Shown in pieces: positions 12,142 through 39,285 of a stretch of DNA of 64,000 nucleotides. Position numbers and translations under genes: made by a program. How positions within the stretch are numbered: position 1 is the stretch's first letter; every line of letters begins with the position of its first letter. This DNA is from Oasisia sp. SBJ-2009. Taxonomy: Eukaryota; Annelida; Polychaeta; Sabellida; Siboglinidae. Below the pieces are notes generated by a model. That model saw only the letters and a list, made by a program, of their open reading frames with translations. It ran no database searches and had not been told where the DNA came from. Location: positions 39,548,909-39,612,908 of the forward strand of contig OZ024856.1 of assembly GCA_964017155.1 (NCBI GenBank), given 5' to 3'.

Positions 12142-14948
12142 GTTTTTTCCAATCATTGTCTAGTAGAAAAACGACACTCTGGTTTTTTTTGGAATCGTCA
12201 CTATTTGATAATGTCTCTATAAATGAGACACATCTTTTCTAATTCCATGGCATACCCCTCGTACTTGGGAACTTTGTGATGACACACCAGTTGAGAAGCA
12301 CTGAACCAGGACGAGAACATAATCAGTTGTAGAAATTATATGATAGGTTTTCTACTTGCAGAAAGAAAAAAGATCGAGAAAAGAGGAAAAAGAAGAAAGC
12401 GGATCCACAGAACTTGAAGATTAGAGAAGTGTAAGTCTCGTGTTGTTTTGAATTATCAAACTGAAACCAACATGTCTTATTCTCTCAAGAAAACAAGACA
12501 CGCTCGAAGATGAACATCATAATGTAAGGTTTACACTACAGGGATATAGATTGTGTACAAGTAATATATTTTATTTTTATGAATATTTATATTCATCTTA
12601 AGAGAAGATACGTAGACAGTCATAATTAAAAAAAAAAGGAGCAAATACCTTTATTACAAAAGGCCAAAATAATCATGTCATTCATGTGGTACTGTACTGT
12701 ATTCTCGTTGAATGACCGATGTGTTTTCTGACAGGCCAAAGGCATCCTCGGCTCTTTTCTTCAAGTACAACACACAGTTGGGGCCGCCATATCATGTGCT
12801 CATTGACACCAACTTCATCAACTTCTCAATAAAGAACAAATTAGACATTATTCAGTCAATGATGGACTGTCTATATGCCAAATGTGAGTGTTTCAATTTG
12901 CACATTGTTAATCAGTTGTACATTGTGAAACAGTCAACATGATTTGCTTAAGTTGCTTGACGCAAGAATTGGGAGGGTTGTTTTAAATGTGAATCTATTT
13001 GCTGGGGGACGTGTGTTTAACAATTAACTCCACTGCGCAAAGCGTCCAGAACCATTTGCTAATCTTGCCGTTTATATGCTTCCATTTAACTTATTTGCTT
13101 TTATGTTAAGCCAACCGGGTGATTTAGATTCTATAAACAGGTCAAATATACATATGTATTTGCCATTGTAAGAACAAATTAATGTTTGTGAATAAAAAGA
13201 GTTGATTTCAGTGTGAATCATGATGCATGGACTCCAACTTCATATGGCATGATATGTTGTTATGCTTTTCACTGGCTGTCATGATCGACTTACATCATGT
13301 GTATGGAACATCTCTGTGGTTCTGTGCCAGGTATTCCCTACATCACGGACTGTGTCATGGCTGAGCTGGAGAAACTGGGCAGCAAGTACAGAATAGCACT
13401 TCGGTGAGACCTACTTTACTACACACATGTGTACACATGATTGTGTCACCTGCCACTGTCAACCAGGTCTTGTGTCACGCAGGTCTATTCTGCATAGCAG
13501 CCCAAAAATAGTTGTCTAGATGACGTCTCACCAACTATATGATTATCACATAAGTACGTTCCTTAGAATGTCATCTTTCAGTGTCCAGTTGATTATATTC
13601 AAAAAGCAATTCAAAGCTAATAAAACACATGCGTTTAAGAACATACATATTGAAAGATGATGGACATCAGGTGTAAACAGAGTTATGACTGGTCAAGCTC
13701 AAACATATCTTGTTGAATCATCTCAGTGTTTTAAGAGACGGCGAGGAGAGGAACATGTGGTCTTTAAATAGAACGCAGTGGCTCAGGGGTAGAGCTTCGG
13801 AGTCTCGACTAAGAGGATTCAGGTTCAAATCCAGTGCTGTGGTGTTAAAACCTTGAGCACATTTTTTCACTCTACATTGCTACAGTTCACTGAGCTGTAT
13901 AAATGAGTACCTGGCTATAGACATTGGTGGATATGTGTACGCGCAGCCTTCGTGCAATAATTGTAGCATATGGCTATATGCTTCCTAGAGAAGCTGAGAT
14001 GGCGACTGACTGAACAGGTCTGTAAGGGAAGTAAAGTGTAAAGCGCTTTGAATAGAACTGGGGACTGGGTACTGCACTATATATTATATAAGAACTTACC
14101 TTTATTTGCCATGGTGTCCCCAGGGCATCACCATTCATTCATACAGGTCTGGTATATGTGAAAGATTTGAGAGCATGTTGTTTCAGGTGTATACTGCCTT
14201 AGACAACTTCTGATTCTTGGAAACAAAGAGCATAGTTGTGTCATTTGTTTTAATATATTCTCACATATTCTTTTTGTGGCACTTGGCATCATGTTGTGTT
14301 CTCTTTAGGATTGCAAAAGACCCGAGGTTTGAGCGACTCCCATGTATGCACAAGGGAACCTACGCTGACGACTGTCTCGTGAAGAGAGTCACAGAGGTTT
14401 GTGGAACAGGATCACACTTAATCTTCACTGTAATCACTTATATTGGTTGCGAGCCATGGATATTATGAAGAATAAAAACATCTTTGCATAAGCAAACATT
14501 GCAAAATAGTTATTTGTATTTGTTGTGATTTTTTTCTTTCTTATCTCCAAATTGGCTGCCATGGCATCCATTACCTGTGGTCAGAATATCTTTTGACATC
14601 ACAAGAAAAGACATGTTGAGCATCATTTTTAATGTATGAATAATTGAGTATTCATGTAATACCAATGTGAGTGATGATGCAAGTGTACATTTTATGAATG
14701 CAATCATTGCATTATCCTACGATTATAGTTGCACAAACCCCAGTGTATATGTACGTGTCATTACAAATGTGGTTATCTTAAGGTTGGCTTCCAAATTAAA
14801 TCTACACCTGTACTTGCTTACATGATGGGATCACGGTGTGGTCGTGAAATGGAGTTATTTATCTTTTTCTGCCACAGTAAGAAACTCGTTGAATACTGGA
14901 GACAAAGCCGTGATAACAACCACATGAAGCTGACGGTTACTCATTCAT

Positions 14949-15025
<77 letters not shown>

Positions 15026-15490
15026 TTTCTATGTTCCACGAAGGCTAAAACAATTGTCTACATCTTTCAGCACAAGTGTTACATCGTAGCGACATGTGAC
15101 AAAGATCTAAAGAGAAGAATCCGCAAAGTTCCCGGGGTGCCAATAATGTACCTACAACAACACAAGTAAGTAGCAGGGGACACTGTCTGCATCAATGAGA
15201 GTGTTGGAGTAATGCAACAATTGTAATATATATTGGAGGTCTCCAGAAAGCGTTATTTTTATTTCGGTGATATGTAATTTTTGTGTAGACAACTCACCAC
15301 TGCAACCTGGGGTGTGTTCAGATAACAGACTTAGCGACACATTTCTGCGGCAGTAGAGAAACATCCCTTTTCACAATATGTAAAGAAGATATTCATGCAT
15401 CGTTTTAATGATGTTTAATGATGTTGTTTGTCTCTTCCAAGGTTCTCAATTGAAAGAATGCCAGACGCTTTCGGTGCACCTCGGACGTAA
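9619..15490 (+). CDS. FCF1: rRNA-processing endonuclease FCF1/UTP24
   Basis: FCF1 (yeast Utp24) is the PIN-domain nuclease of the small-subunit processome; it cleaves pre-18S rRNA at the early A1/A2 sites in the nucleolus. Eight coding exons: 9619-9621 (only the ATG, then GTAAGT), 9711-9778, 12362-12430, 12735-12883, 13331-13403, 14309-14396, 15071-15165 and 15442-15490. They give 197 residues, against 198 in human. A Lys-rich N-terminus is followed by the PIN domain with [19 protein letters not shown], the acidic residue in [20 protein letters not shown] and [11 protein letters not shown], so the acidic metal-binding set appears intact. It ends [13 protein letters not shown]. The ATG-only first exon depends on a clean donor and acceptor and on the expected next residues GKTKKTKQ. 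Intron 2 hosts a transposable element and intron 5 a SINE. Confidence 0.98.
10225..10810. repeat. 130-bp tandem repeat, about 4.5 copies, inside the FCF1-intron element
   Basis: Copies of TATTACTTGCGTATTATTTG recur at about 10231, 10361, 10490, 10622 and 10742, a spacing of 120-132 bases. Each is followed by CTTGTCATTCCATTGCGA in most copies and by an AT-rich tail ending TTGGTTAATATTGGGG. Confidence 0.9.
10816..11085. repeat. Duplicated 133-bp unit
   Basis: Two direct copies start near 10817 and 10952, sharing GGGTCTCCCTCAAGATCTTC and AATTAGATTAGCG. They lie inside the element at 10008-11794. Confidence 0.85.
11220..11450. repeat. AT-rich microsatellite and inverted AT tracts
   Basis: Runs of (TA)n and ATATGTGTATATG lie here, with an inverted pair around 11245-11300 (TTGTAATATTCATATATATG versus CATATATGAATATTACAA). 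This is low-complexity sequence inside the FCF1-intron element. Confidence 0.85.
12058..12145. repeat. (TA)n / (CATATA)n microsatellite
   Basis: Nearly pure alternating TA with interspersed GTGTA steps, in FCF1 intron 2, downstream of the transposable element. Confidence 0.9.
13771..14102 (+). mobile_element. tRNA-derived SINE (family 1), copy 1, in FCF1 intron 5
   Basis: An A box (TGGCTCAGGGGTAGAGC) and B box (GGTTCAAATCC, 13822-13832) give a tRNA-like head. The body has CACTCTACATTGCT and GTGTAAAGCGCTTTGAA, and the tail ends ATATAAGAACTTACC. A close full-length copy is at 50431-50770 and a truncated one at 23007-23130, so this is a dispersed family. It is not a functional tRNA gene: no acceptor stem or matching fold was found. 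Confidence 0.92.
14949..15024. repeat. (CA)n microsatellite
   Basis: About 38 uninterrupted CA dinucleotides in FCF1 intron 6, shortly before the exon 7 acceptor at 15070. Confidence 0.98.
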
Positions 15491-15626
15491 CACACGCTAG
15501 TTGAGCCAGCCTCAGATACAATGACACTGACCACGAACACTGACCAGGCCTACTGCTGATGTGAACATCTCTCTGCGTTTCTCAGTCATATGTTTGTAAT
15601 GTTTCAGATTCCACCATCAAATTGTG

Positions 15627-15632
15627 AATAAA
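15627..15632 (+). terminator. Polyadenylation signal of FCF1
   Basis: AATAAA 137 bases after the FCF1 stop codon, the only canonical hexamer close to it. Confidence 0.7.
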
Positions 15633-16380
15633 TTTGCTGTCGACTCCCACTGCTAGACTTTGGGGTGAATGTTTTACACACCAAAACTCATATACTCCTG
15701 TTGTCAAATGTAAGCACCGATTAAAAATAAGACGACAGGACGTGTAAATGCTATCTGAATTAAACTTAGGTTGCTCATATCAATGTAAAATAAGTTGCTA
15801 TGAGGACACTTCTAAACATAACAACCAATGTATGTATTCCAGGGTAGACTATTTGCAAAGCCAAATCAATGACTTGGGGCCAGAATAATGTCACTCCACA
15901 ACAACAGTTGGTGACACTGTATTGCATGAGTCTGCATGCATCACTGGTATAGTCTAGGAATGTTTGTGATGGCGAAATCACAATGCATAATTCTTCTGGG
16001 TACGTCAAACGTCACGTCTTCGGCTTTACGCTCCATTCAACTGTGTCCGTCCTTTCGGGCATTTGGGGTCTATCGTCTGTGGGGGTTTCGGGATTGTCCT
16101 GCCCCTCTGTTGTGCCGTTTTCTGATGCGAGTTCTTCTGAGACGTTCTGTTCTTGAAGAGATTGCCATTTCCGCAACAGAAACCTGCAACGATGAACGAG
16201 TCATTTGATCTTTGTAGCACATTTTGGGTACCTACGGGGGTAGTCTGGTAATTTTTGGGGGTTTAGAAATTCCTGTGATGTAGTCATCAAGCATGTTCGT
16301 ACATGATCAAAGGTGGTGACAATAAGGGGTGATTTAACAATGGAATGGCATTTCATTTTTTACTATGGCATTTTAAAATA

Positions 16381-16386
16381 TTTATT
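16381..16386 (-). terminator. Polyadenylation signal of the LRRC74A-like gene
   Basis: AATAAA on the minus strand, about 43 bases after the proposed stop codon at 16429-16431. Confidence 0.55.
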
Positions 16387-16428
16387 TGCTAGGTGAGGCT
16401 GTTACATTGAGAATGATGTTGAATTCTG

Positions 16429-29772
<13,344 letters not shown>

Positions 29773-32584
29773 GACTCCGAACAACTCGCTGTCCTGATCT
29801 CCACGACGCCTTCACTTGTTGGTCTACGGGCCCGGCTGCTTCCACGCCATATCTTAGTCCGTCCTGTGTTCCACCTCACATCGTACGTTTTCAATGGTAT
29901 GTGGTCAACAGTACTTCACTTACATCGAGCCTTGCACTAGTTTCAGGAGTTGTAGATTACCTTTCAGAAGGAGTCAACCTCCAGCCGCCGTCGGTGCAGT
30001 AGCTCACGTAGATTTGTTTATGTCGACGGACGCCCGAGCTCGTCGCCAAGTCAGCCTGTTGTAGTTCCTACTGTAGTCGGCGGACCGACTGCGGTGATAA
30101 CTAACTGCTTTTCACGCCGATCGAAATTATCGGCGGTCGAGTAACAGCGCCGGCCCGTCATGCACGCGCGATTAGCTGCAGCTGCCGTCTTAGACGCCAG
30201 CACACGTTGGGTATTGATCACGGCTCACAAGGGCGCCTATTGTCGACGGAAGCAGTTGGCAGACAGCTTTGTGCCGCACAGAAGGCCGCGTTGATATTGT
30301 AAGAGCCTCTCCACGCACAATACGAAGTGTCGTTGTTGTTGCTGCCGTAATTGTTTGCACGTGAATGACAATTTTCAGGTTATTGAATACGCGACGATCT
30401 GCGGGGTCCGCACTTAACCTTATTACGTTATTTCTTGAAGACGTCTCAAGGAATGCGTGGCGTGGGTGATCCTAACGTCGTTCGTAGAAACATCAAAGGC
30501 ATGCTATATTCATGGCATTCCGGAGGCACGACACATAATAACAAACAAGACACAAACGTTATAGCAAAGTGTAAATAGACACATATGAACGGTCTAAGCC
30601 TGCTAAGCCTATTCAAAACGAATCCTTCTTATGGTACCTGTTTTGAGTGGGATGAAAGTAATTCTGTTACATTTTCCCATGCCACGTAATGGACCGCTTG
30701 AGGTAGAGTAAAAAGGATATCTGAAAACTAAGAATCCCCAAAAGGTTTAATCGGTATTCCGATTAGGCTAGAGAGAACACCTTGTAACACCAGTAAGGTT
30801 GCGTCTGAAATGGAAGTAATGTAGTAATTAGTTATCTCACCACCTTATGGTTATTTTGATCAAGTTCAAACTCGCCACCGGGTGTTATTATTAACACAAC
30901 ATGTTGATTCTTTGATTTCTGAGCCACGACTTGATATTATTGCAATACATGAACCGCACTGCTATAAATGTTACATTATAAGTATCATCTTGTTAGTATG
31001 ACTATCCCATATTTACCCTTAAATGGAACGCAGTATGAACGATAGCGAAATAAAACATGTATGACCCAACAACACATAAGCTTTATATTTAACCGTGCAC
31101 TCTTACTGCGGTAATTGGTGTACTATTAATGTACTCGGTGCAAGAATGTATATTCGCGACCACAATTCAAACATGCTAATTACTCAAGAATGCACGTAGC
31201 TAATTAGCTGAGGTCAGTTACCATAATCTACAATTAATTGCCATACTTAAAACGTTCCCGCATATAAAAATTGAACAAGAAGAATGACGTCTGGTCAATT
31301 GCAATACTTCTTGACCATGAACATCATGTGGCATAATCAAGTTGTTCTACGTCATTGCATAGTGGCAGGTGTAATAAAGCAACATTCAAGGAAACGTGAG
31401 CAAATCCAATACAAATTATGTGATTGAACATGTGCAGCGCGTGCGAGATCGTAGGCCTGCGAGAAAGGAACACTAATTGCACAAAGACTACGGCGTGAGA
31501 TTACTAACCTTGCTGGGTCAACGCATTGTGTGCTTACAAACTATTGATAGCCAGAGAATCTTACCAAGATGGCGTTATTTCTTGCGACCAACGCGTCACT
31601 CGACCCTGATAACATCAGTGGCAGGCCCGGTCGAGTGTTACTAATTTGTCGGTAGTATAGGCAGACGAATGGTTGAATGAAATTATGACTACTGATTTAT
31701 TAATCTCATCTGGCACATAATATGCTTATGCGGTTTGATACTTGGCCAGAAAACGCGGATATCTACCGAGGTATATTTGTTGACGAATTTTTGTTTGTTT
31801 TGTGGTTGTTAATTGCTACATTGAGGGGTCGCTTCGTGCTATCGGACTATAGTTGTAACCATCAAATGTCCACAACAACGACTATGATTTGTCATACGAC
31901 CAAAGAACTAGGTAAAATTCAGCCTTAGGCAACATTTTGCAGGTCGTCGCTCGATAAGTAGACCTAGAGATATGACGGGTTGTTTCATTATCCAAACGAG
32001 GTCGTGTCTGAATCCCGAATAACAGTTCTCGAACTTCAAAAAAGTTGTGCGGACGGAGTGTATAGGTAACTTGGGAATAGTGAATGACATCATGGGTGCC
32101 ACCACTCGTGACGTGTGCGTGTGTGCATTTGCGCGCCCGCGTGCGTGTTTGTGCATACGAAGGCATGGTGTATGTTTGCGCACATGTGTGTGCGTGTACG
32201 CGCGTGTGTATGCGAATATATGGGCACGCATGCATACATGCTATTACTAAGCATAACATACTATACTTCTGCGTATTTTCTGCAGGTGTATGCATACCGC
32301 TTGGAAGCTTGTAGTGTGAATTAAAGAACACGTGTACACTTATAAGGCCTACGTGAGTGAGAAGTGGGATTACCGCGTCACCTGCGAGTCGACAGCATGC
32401 ACCAGGCCCGGCCGTAGGACGCTGTCTCGTTGTCTCGTTGTCGACCACGTCGCTCGCGCCTTCACATATGAAGTGGTATTGTACAAGAACACAGGTCGCC
32501 AACGTCTGCGCCAACAGCTGGTCGTAATCAATAACTGCCGCGTAGTCCCCCCTAGTGCGTGTGCGGCCACTCCATTTACCACAT
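29773..32584. promoter_or_regulatory. LRRC74A upstream region
   Basis: No gene is recognised here. The stretch 29960-30320 is markedly richer in C, G and CpG than the flanks (GCCGGCCCGTCATGCACGCG) and may be promoter sequence of the minus-strand LRR gene. From 30500 to 31700 the DNA is AT-rich with no conserved frame. A short GT/CA-rich stretch lies at 32110-32230. Confidence 0.4.
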
Positions 32585-32601
32585 GGTCAGGTTACAGGGT
32601 G

Positions 32602-33690
<1,089 letters not shown>

Positions 33691-33699
33691 ATGCGCAAG

Positions 33700-35053
33700 C
33701 GCACGCGATATATTCTTAACTATGAATACTTATAAGTTGTTATTACTAATGCAGGTAACTCTGGACAATTTGAAACATATTAATGTTCTGTAGGTTTAAA
33801 GACCAATTCGGCAGGTCAGACATCTCGGGGGAAATGCTCGGCACACTTTACAGAGCGTGTATGAGAACACATTCTGACCACCAGCTCCAGTCGTACTTCC
33901 ATCTTCTTCACTCTAGAGGGGGAGCCGGCGCATGAACTGCAAAAGCGTTCGGCACAGCAGGAGTGTTGTTCCTGCGACATCCAGACTGTTGAACCGGTAA
34001 TGTTGATGTCCACGGGTTTTGTATTCTGACTGCCGTAGACGCGGCACTCTTGATTTTTTGCATTTCATTTATCTTCTTTGACAATCTTTTAAAGTTTTAA
34101 AATACACGTCTGATGCGTACTATGTTTAATTTCTTGTATGCGAGATCATGAGTTTTGCGACGAATATCCTTCCTAGGATATAAATGTGAATTGAATTGAA
34201 GATTGACGAGACGAGCGGGGACCCTGAGATGGCGGTAGAACGAGAAGGTACAGATTGTAATTAAGACAGACACGTGGCCGATGTAGGTTTTTAAAAAGTA
34301 ATCGCAGTAAATTAAAGTGAAGCAGTCGAGAACGGGAGTCCACTGCAGGAAGCTTGGGATCATTGTCGAAACAGCTGATGCTAAGAGGGCAGAAGCGACC
34401 GAATATCAAGTTTCCATTTTGTACATGTGACGGAAGTGGAAACACAAGTGAAAGAGGAAGGCAAATAATTTAGAAACTTTTGCGCGATCATATGGATATA
34501 TTTCTATGGCACCTTCACCTTGTGGCACCGCTGAAATGTCTTTAAACCTGTTCTCTCCACGTTTCCTGTTATTCAGAGCCCTTTGTAAGTCGGCAAACTC
34601 CAGTCCTGTCCAGTCTTTCTGTCACAGAGGCAATATTTAATTATGTTTTGGTTATCATTGACACATCTGCACGTTCGATGCCCGAACGGTTGTTGACATT
34701 ACTACAGCATCACTATTGTTGTCGCGGCTCCAGTCTTGCGTCTTCGTCACTACATAAGTCGATATTGCGGATCAGCGAATCGATTGGTAAGATCGATCAG
34801 TCGGTGCCACGTAGCACTGTCCTTGTAACCCCGACAATGAGAAACACGCGCCGGCTGACAGACACCGGACAGCAGCAGACAGACACCGGACAGCAGCAGA
34901 CAGACACCGGGCGGCGACACAATCGCAGCACATCTTTTCCAAGTGCACTATTCTGCAACAGCGTGCACACTGCTTACATACAACCAGAAATATACAAGTG
35001 CTTTTTTCGGTAAACGTTAAGAACATTCACTTGGGGGTGGGACAAAATTAACA
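33700..35053. other. TMED upstream region with a 21-bp triplicate
   Basis: No gene is recognised. The unit GACAGACACCGGACAGCAGC plus A is present three times at about 34857-34917, the third copy changed to GGGCGGCG. The stretch just before 35054 probably holds the TMED promoter and 5' UTR. Confidence 0.5.
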
Positions 35054-36878
35054 ATGACGACTCAGTGCAGCGGGAACCTCGTTGGTTTTGCTGTCGGACT
35101 ACTTCTGACAGTTCTCTTCCCGTCTGACGCGCACGCGCACCAGTCGCACGCGCTCACCTTTGAGCTGCCGGACAAGGAGCAGGCGTGCTTCTTCCAGAAG
35201 TTCGAAGGCTCCACGAGGTACGTCTTCTCGTACGAGGTGATTCGAGGCGGGAATCTCGACGTCGACGCATCGGTGGAGTCACCCAACGGCTTGACGCTGC
35301 ACGAGCAGACGAAGACGAAGAAGGGCCTCTTCGAGTTCGAAACTTCCTACGGCGACTACAAGTTCTGCTTCAGGTTTGTCACTGTTCGTTTGGTTGGTTT
35401 CCTGGACGTATTGTTAGAAACTATTTGCATATATTGTACTAGTATGTTCGAATAACAGTTATCGCGGAAACCCTCAATCAACAATAAAATTGTCTTATTA
35501 TTTATTTGATTGTTGTCGCTATTTTGTCGTAATTCCCTATTTTTATCTAGTGATAGCGTAGACATAGAAATGACTGTGATCACTTGATAGAAGAAGAAGA
35601 TACCTCGATAATATCTACATCATCAATTCAATCGTTTTCACCCGTCTAATATCAGCTTGTTTAACTACTAATGCACGTCACTAGTCGACTGTTGTGTTGC
35701 TAGACCTCTCGTGGACGCAGATGCAAATGTTGACTGTTTGAGAAACTGTTACTTCTTCTCAGCAATTTGTTCTCGTCGTTCACACACAAAGTCGTCTACT
35801 TCGAGCTGCGGCCGGAGGTCCACCGGAACCTGGCGTACGAGGCAGGTCGGAAGTTGCCTCACGCAAATACCTACGCGGACGAATCCCTCGAGAACGTACA
35901 CGTCGCCATGTCACAGGTGAGATGAAATCCAATAACTATTTCAGTTGTCTGCAGCCTAGGCTTCGAAGCGAATTGCGGCAAACGAAAACTTTTTTTCTTT
36001 GAAAAACATTCTAAGCGTTTTCCCATTGCTTGACAATCTCCAACGGCGTCATCCAATTTTGTCTGAATTTAATTCCAGTAGGGCTGATTTGTTGAGTATG
36101 TTGGAATAGACGAAATTCAACAAAGGTTGGGAGGCATAGACTAGAAGCTATTCGCAGTTGCTTAGATGTGTTTGCTGAATTTTGCATCGATCGATTAAAT
36201 ACAGTCAACACGTCATTTGCAAATGGTGTCAGGCAGCGTATAGTCTAGGGCCATAAACGGCTATCGCATTGTCGTCGGGCTATCTTGGATTGAGACATCG
36301 GAATACGTCGCCAAATTTCAAATGAAAAATTCTCATGGGGCACAATTTCCCACATTACGCCACATTCTATTTGGTCTATATGGTCTAGGAAAAAACTAAT
36401 TCCAAATGTCCAATGCGGCTCCATAGCCCTCTTGGTGGCCGTAATCGAAAAGAGAACTGGAACATCACAACACCTCGTCCTTAGGTCTGCCTTCTGTTAG
36501 CGTGCGCACTCGTATAACATGGATGTTCATTGGCTGGTCTATTTCGTTGCTATCACTACACTCACGTGCAACAATGTATATGTATAAGTACTTGCAACAT
36601 TACGCCTTTACTCAATTATTCCACGACGTTCTTTGAACGAGAACTCATTTTTTACGACATGTACTGCAAATGTCGTCTGCTCGTAGGTGACGGAGTACCA
36701 GACGGAGTATCGTCTGCGAGAGTTCATTGGCCGATACGTGGCGGAGAATGTCAACGACCGGGTCACGTGGTGGTCGGCTGCGCAGGCGCTGATCATTCTT
36801 ATCGTCGGCTGTGGACAGGTGGTCGTACTCAAGTTCTTCTTCACCGAACGTCTCGGACACACCGTCGTGACGAGCTAA
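35054..36878 (+). CDS. p24-family cargo receptor, TMED3/7 (gamma) type
   Basis: p24 proteins cycle between ER and Golgi in COPI/COPII vesicles and select cargo. Coding exons are 35054-35373, 35763-35916 and 36687-36878 (phases 2 and 0), 221 residues. Order: a signal peptide to about residue 28 (GFAVGLLLTVLFPSDAHA); a GOLD domain (LTFELPDKEQACFFQ to YGDYKFCF) with the two expected cysteines at 45 and 105; SFTHKVVYFEL; a coiled-coil-like stem (TEYQTEYRLRE); a transmembrane helix (ALIILIVGCGQVVVL); and a short tail starting KFFFTERLG. The FF motif for coat binding is present; a C-terminal dilysine is absent, as in TMED3/7. Stem and tail fit the gamma subfamily better than TMED10 or TMED2. I cannot decide between TMED3 and TMED7 orthology. 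Confidence 0.93.
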
Positions 36879-37029
36879 ATGGGTGATGACGATACCATTG
36901 GGCCACCTTTGCAGGTGCATGTACGTTAAATTGCAAACAAAACGTTGTCGTGCCCACAACAACAACAAATAGCATTACCACGCAGGCGTTCATGTCGGAG
37001 TGTAACAACAATTAACAAGACAAGGTTTA
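36879..37029. other. TMED 3' flank
   Basis: A short stretch after the TMED stop with no gene and no clear AATAAA signal. Confidence 0.4.
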
Positions 37030-38165
37030 ACAAAATTGCCACATAGAGTATGAAAATTCTATATACGTGGACAAGGAAGCCCTTGGCTTATCGAGAGTCC
37101 AACCTAAGTACATCCCGCCCATGTCCAATTTATTTTTAAACATATTAATACTACTAGCACCCATAATCTTTTCCACTCGTTTAATGTTCTTTGCGTAAAT
37201 TTTTACTTTCTAATATCTAGTCTACACTGTTCCATAATTACATCCACAGGCGTCTACCCTGTTATTTATCCGATATGTTTACATTTACCGATGACACACA
37301 TATTACACGAAACTAGACAAACCTCACACATGCGTCCTCATACTTCTGTAACAGTAAAAACTTCTAACAGTTTCTTATGTAAAAGGTCCAATGATCTGGA
37401 ACAGAATTCATATCACCATCCAGCAAAAAAGCAACATAAAAAGTTTTGCAATATCACGAAAAGCAATTGTTGTAAACGGGTATGAAGAGTTAGCTGAATC
37501 TTATTCGATAAAAACACCTCTTCTTATACTTATGCAATTATATCCTTGTCATTGTCCGTAGTTGGTTTTACCACACCTTTGCGATAAATTTTATTGAATA
37601 TTTATTATTGACAATTATTGTTATATTTTACATAACTGGTCAGTTATAAAAAAAAAAACTAAGACTATGTGTTACACGTGAAGCTATTATTATTATTGTT
37701 TCTACAGCTATTGTAGGGTTGGCAGCGACCAGATCAGTTTGTAAGAATTGGTTTCATATTAATGTTTATGATCTAAACCAACTGGTAACAGCCTTAATTG
37801 ACTCCGCTGTCTGCCCGGAATCGTACACTATATCATTGATTGTTATATTTATGTTTGAATATACTGATTGTATTTGTGATTTGTACGATTCCCAAAATAA
37901 ACTATCTATCTACCCCTTGCTAATGAAACTTCATGTCGTCTGGTCCTTATGTTTTCCTTAACCGAGAAAAATATTTCTATCACTATTTTCATAACCATTC
38001 AATATTTTAAACATTTCAATATGATCTCTCAATCTCCTGGTCTGTAGTATTTTTAAACCACATTCTCTTAGACGCACCTCGTAAGTAATATTCGCCACTG
38101 TTTCTATGTAATCTTGGTTGCACTCCTTTGTACGCTTTCTAGCACAGACGAGCGACTTACCTTTC
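37030..38165 (-). pseudogene. Degraded non-LTR retrotransposon (CR1/Jockey-type RT 3' end), interrupted
   Basis: The minus strand at 38160-37930 translates, with a frameshift and stops, to LESVQRSATKIT, then TYEVRLRECGLKILQTRRLR, then EMFKILNGYEN and DRNIF, and KENIRTRRHEVSLARG. This is the conserved C-terminal end of CR1/Jockey-like reverse transcriptases. The homology resumes at 37250-37060 with a degraded stretch ending SSINMFKNKLD. About 660 bases (37262-37925) separate the parts and look inserted. It is non-functional. The exact clade is not resolved. Confidence 0.82.
37262..37925 (+). mobile_element. Probable insertion inside the LINE fragment
   Basis: This block splits the LINE homology. 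Its plus-strand end reads TTGTACGATTCCCAAAATAA then ACTATCTATCTA, like the 3' tail of a retroposon. It contains no recognised coding domain. Its 5' boundary is inferred only from where the LINE homology stops. Confidence 0.45.
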
Positions 38166-39285
38166 TATGACAGAAATAGAATACGTAGAAGGTAAACCGA
38201 CAGATCGCATTTGGAAGTATTCTTATTGATTGATTTCTTTATTGAGCACAAATCTAAAAGCTGTTTCTCGACCAAAACAAACGAATCTCACAAATGTTCG
38301 TTCGTAACGATGTAAATGTCACAATTTTTGCATTTTATCGCCAATATCGTCGGGTCTAAATACTGTCACGGCATTAAGTCAAGCATTAAGTCACGGCATT
38401 GTTTCACGGCAGCGTGCTTGTTAGAAGGCACATCATTTGCATATATGGATAACATATCATAATACACGTCCACGACATTAATTCACTGCATTATTTCAGT
38501 GCTGAGTGAGTACATAAGGCACGAAATGTAATTACCGATAAATATACCACATGATTTAACATGATTTCCAAGTATCGCTTTGCTGCAATTCGACTATTCG
38601 AAAGTCCTCAATTAATTTGTCTATGTCTACCGGTGTTCAAATAGTGTTATAACATCATATATTCTGTATGTGGGTAATTAAGGCACGGTGTTTACAATGA
38701 TGACAATTCAACTATAATGTTGCGATACACAACTGTTGCTATTATAATGTAGGCCTTATAATATCAAATGTTTCGTACACTATTAACTTACGAATATAAC
38801 CCGATTTGATTTCGTGAAAACATGGGATCGTTCCATTTGTGTGACCACCTAATGAAAACATATTTACTTGACACATTATCGCAGAATTGCGTAACGACAA
38901 AGCTGTTTATAACAGAACTTCGTTGACGCTTAAATGCTACCAAGGCTTTTCAGGTGCAGACGGAGGAGAGTGCCAAGATCTTCCTCTTCTAGCTTGCGTG
39001 AACATTTCAGCTAGTTTAAATGCAGTTTATCGACATTTCTTGATATGTTTGCGAAACAATACTGACAAAGTTAACGTTACTTTGACTCATATTAAATATG
39101 ATGACCTCATTTTAATACTGATTCGGCTGTAAGACACGTCGGACGACTGCTAGCTAACACATGGCTCTAAATACTGCTTACACACGTATCGTTGTTCGTT
39201 CAACACGTTGTCGATGACGTCACGCACGACCATCGGACGCCATCTTAACCTTGTCCCAACTCTATGTAATCACGTGAATGTGGTT
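38166..39285. other. Intergenic, no feature recognised
   Basis: AT-rich sequence between the LINE fragment and the next minus-strand gene. The open frame at 38887-39132 shows no domain and no family resemblance. Confidence 0.5.

Larger units (their letters stand above)
15491..16428. other. Convergent 3' flanks of FCF1 and LRRC74A-like genes
   Basis: FCF1 and the LRR gene converge on this 0.9-kb interval. A likely FCF1 polyadenylation signal AATAAA is at 15627-15632, and one for the LRR gene (minus strand, reading TTTATT on plus) is at 16381-16386. Open frames at 15936-16220 look random. No gene is supported. Confidence 0.7.

Noticed and set aside
34648..35026. Frames overlapping the 21-bp triplicate upstream of TMED, both strands
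   Set aside because: The 21-base period keeps the frame open; no motif or splice context supports coding.
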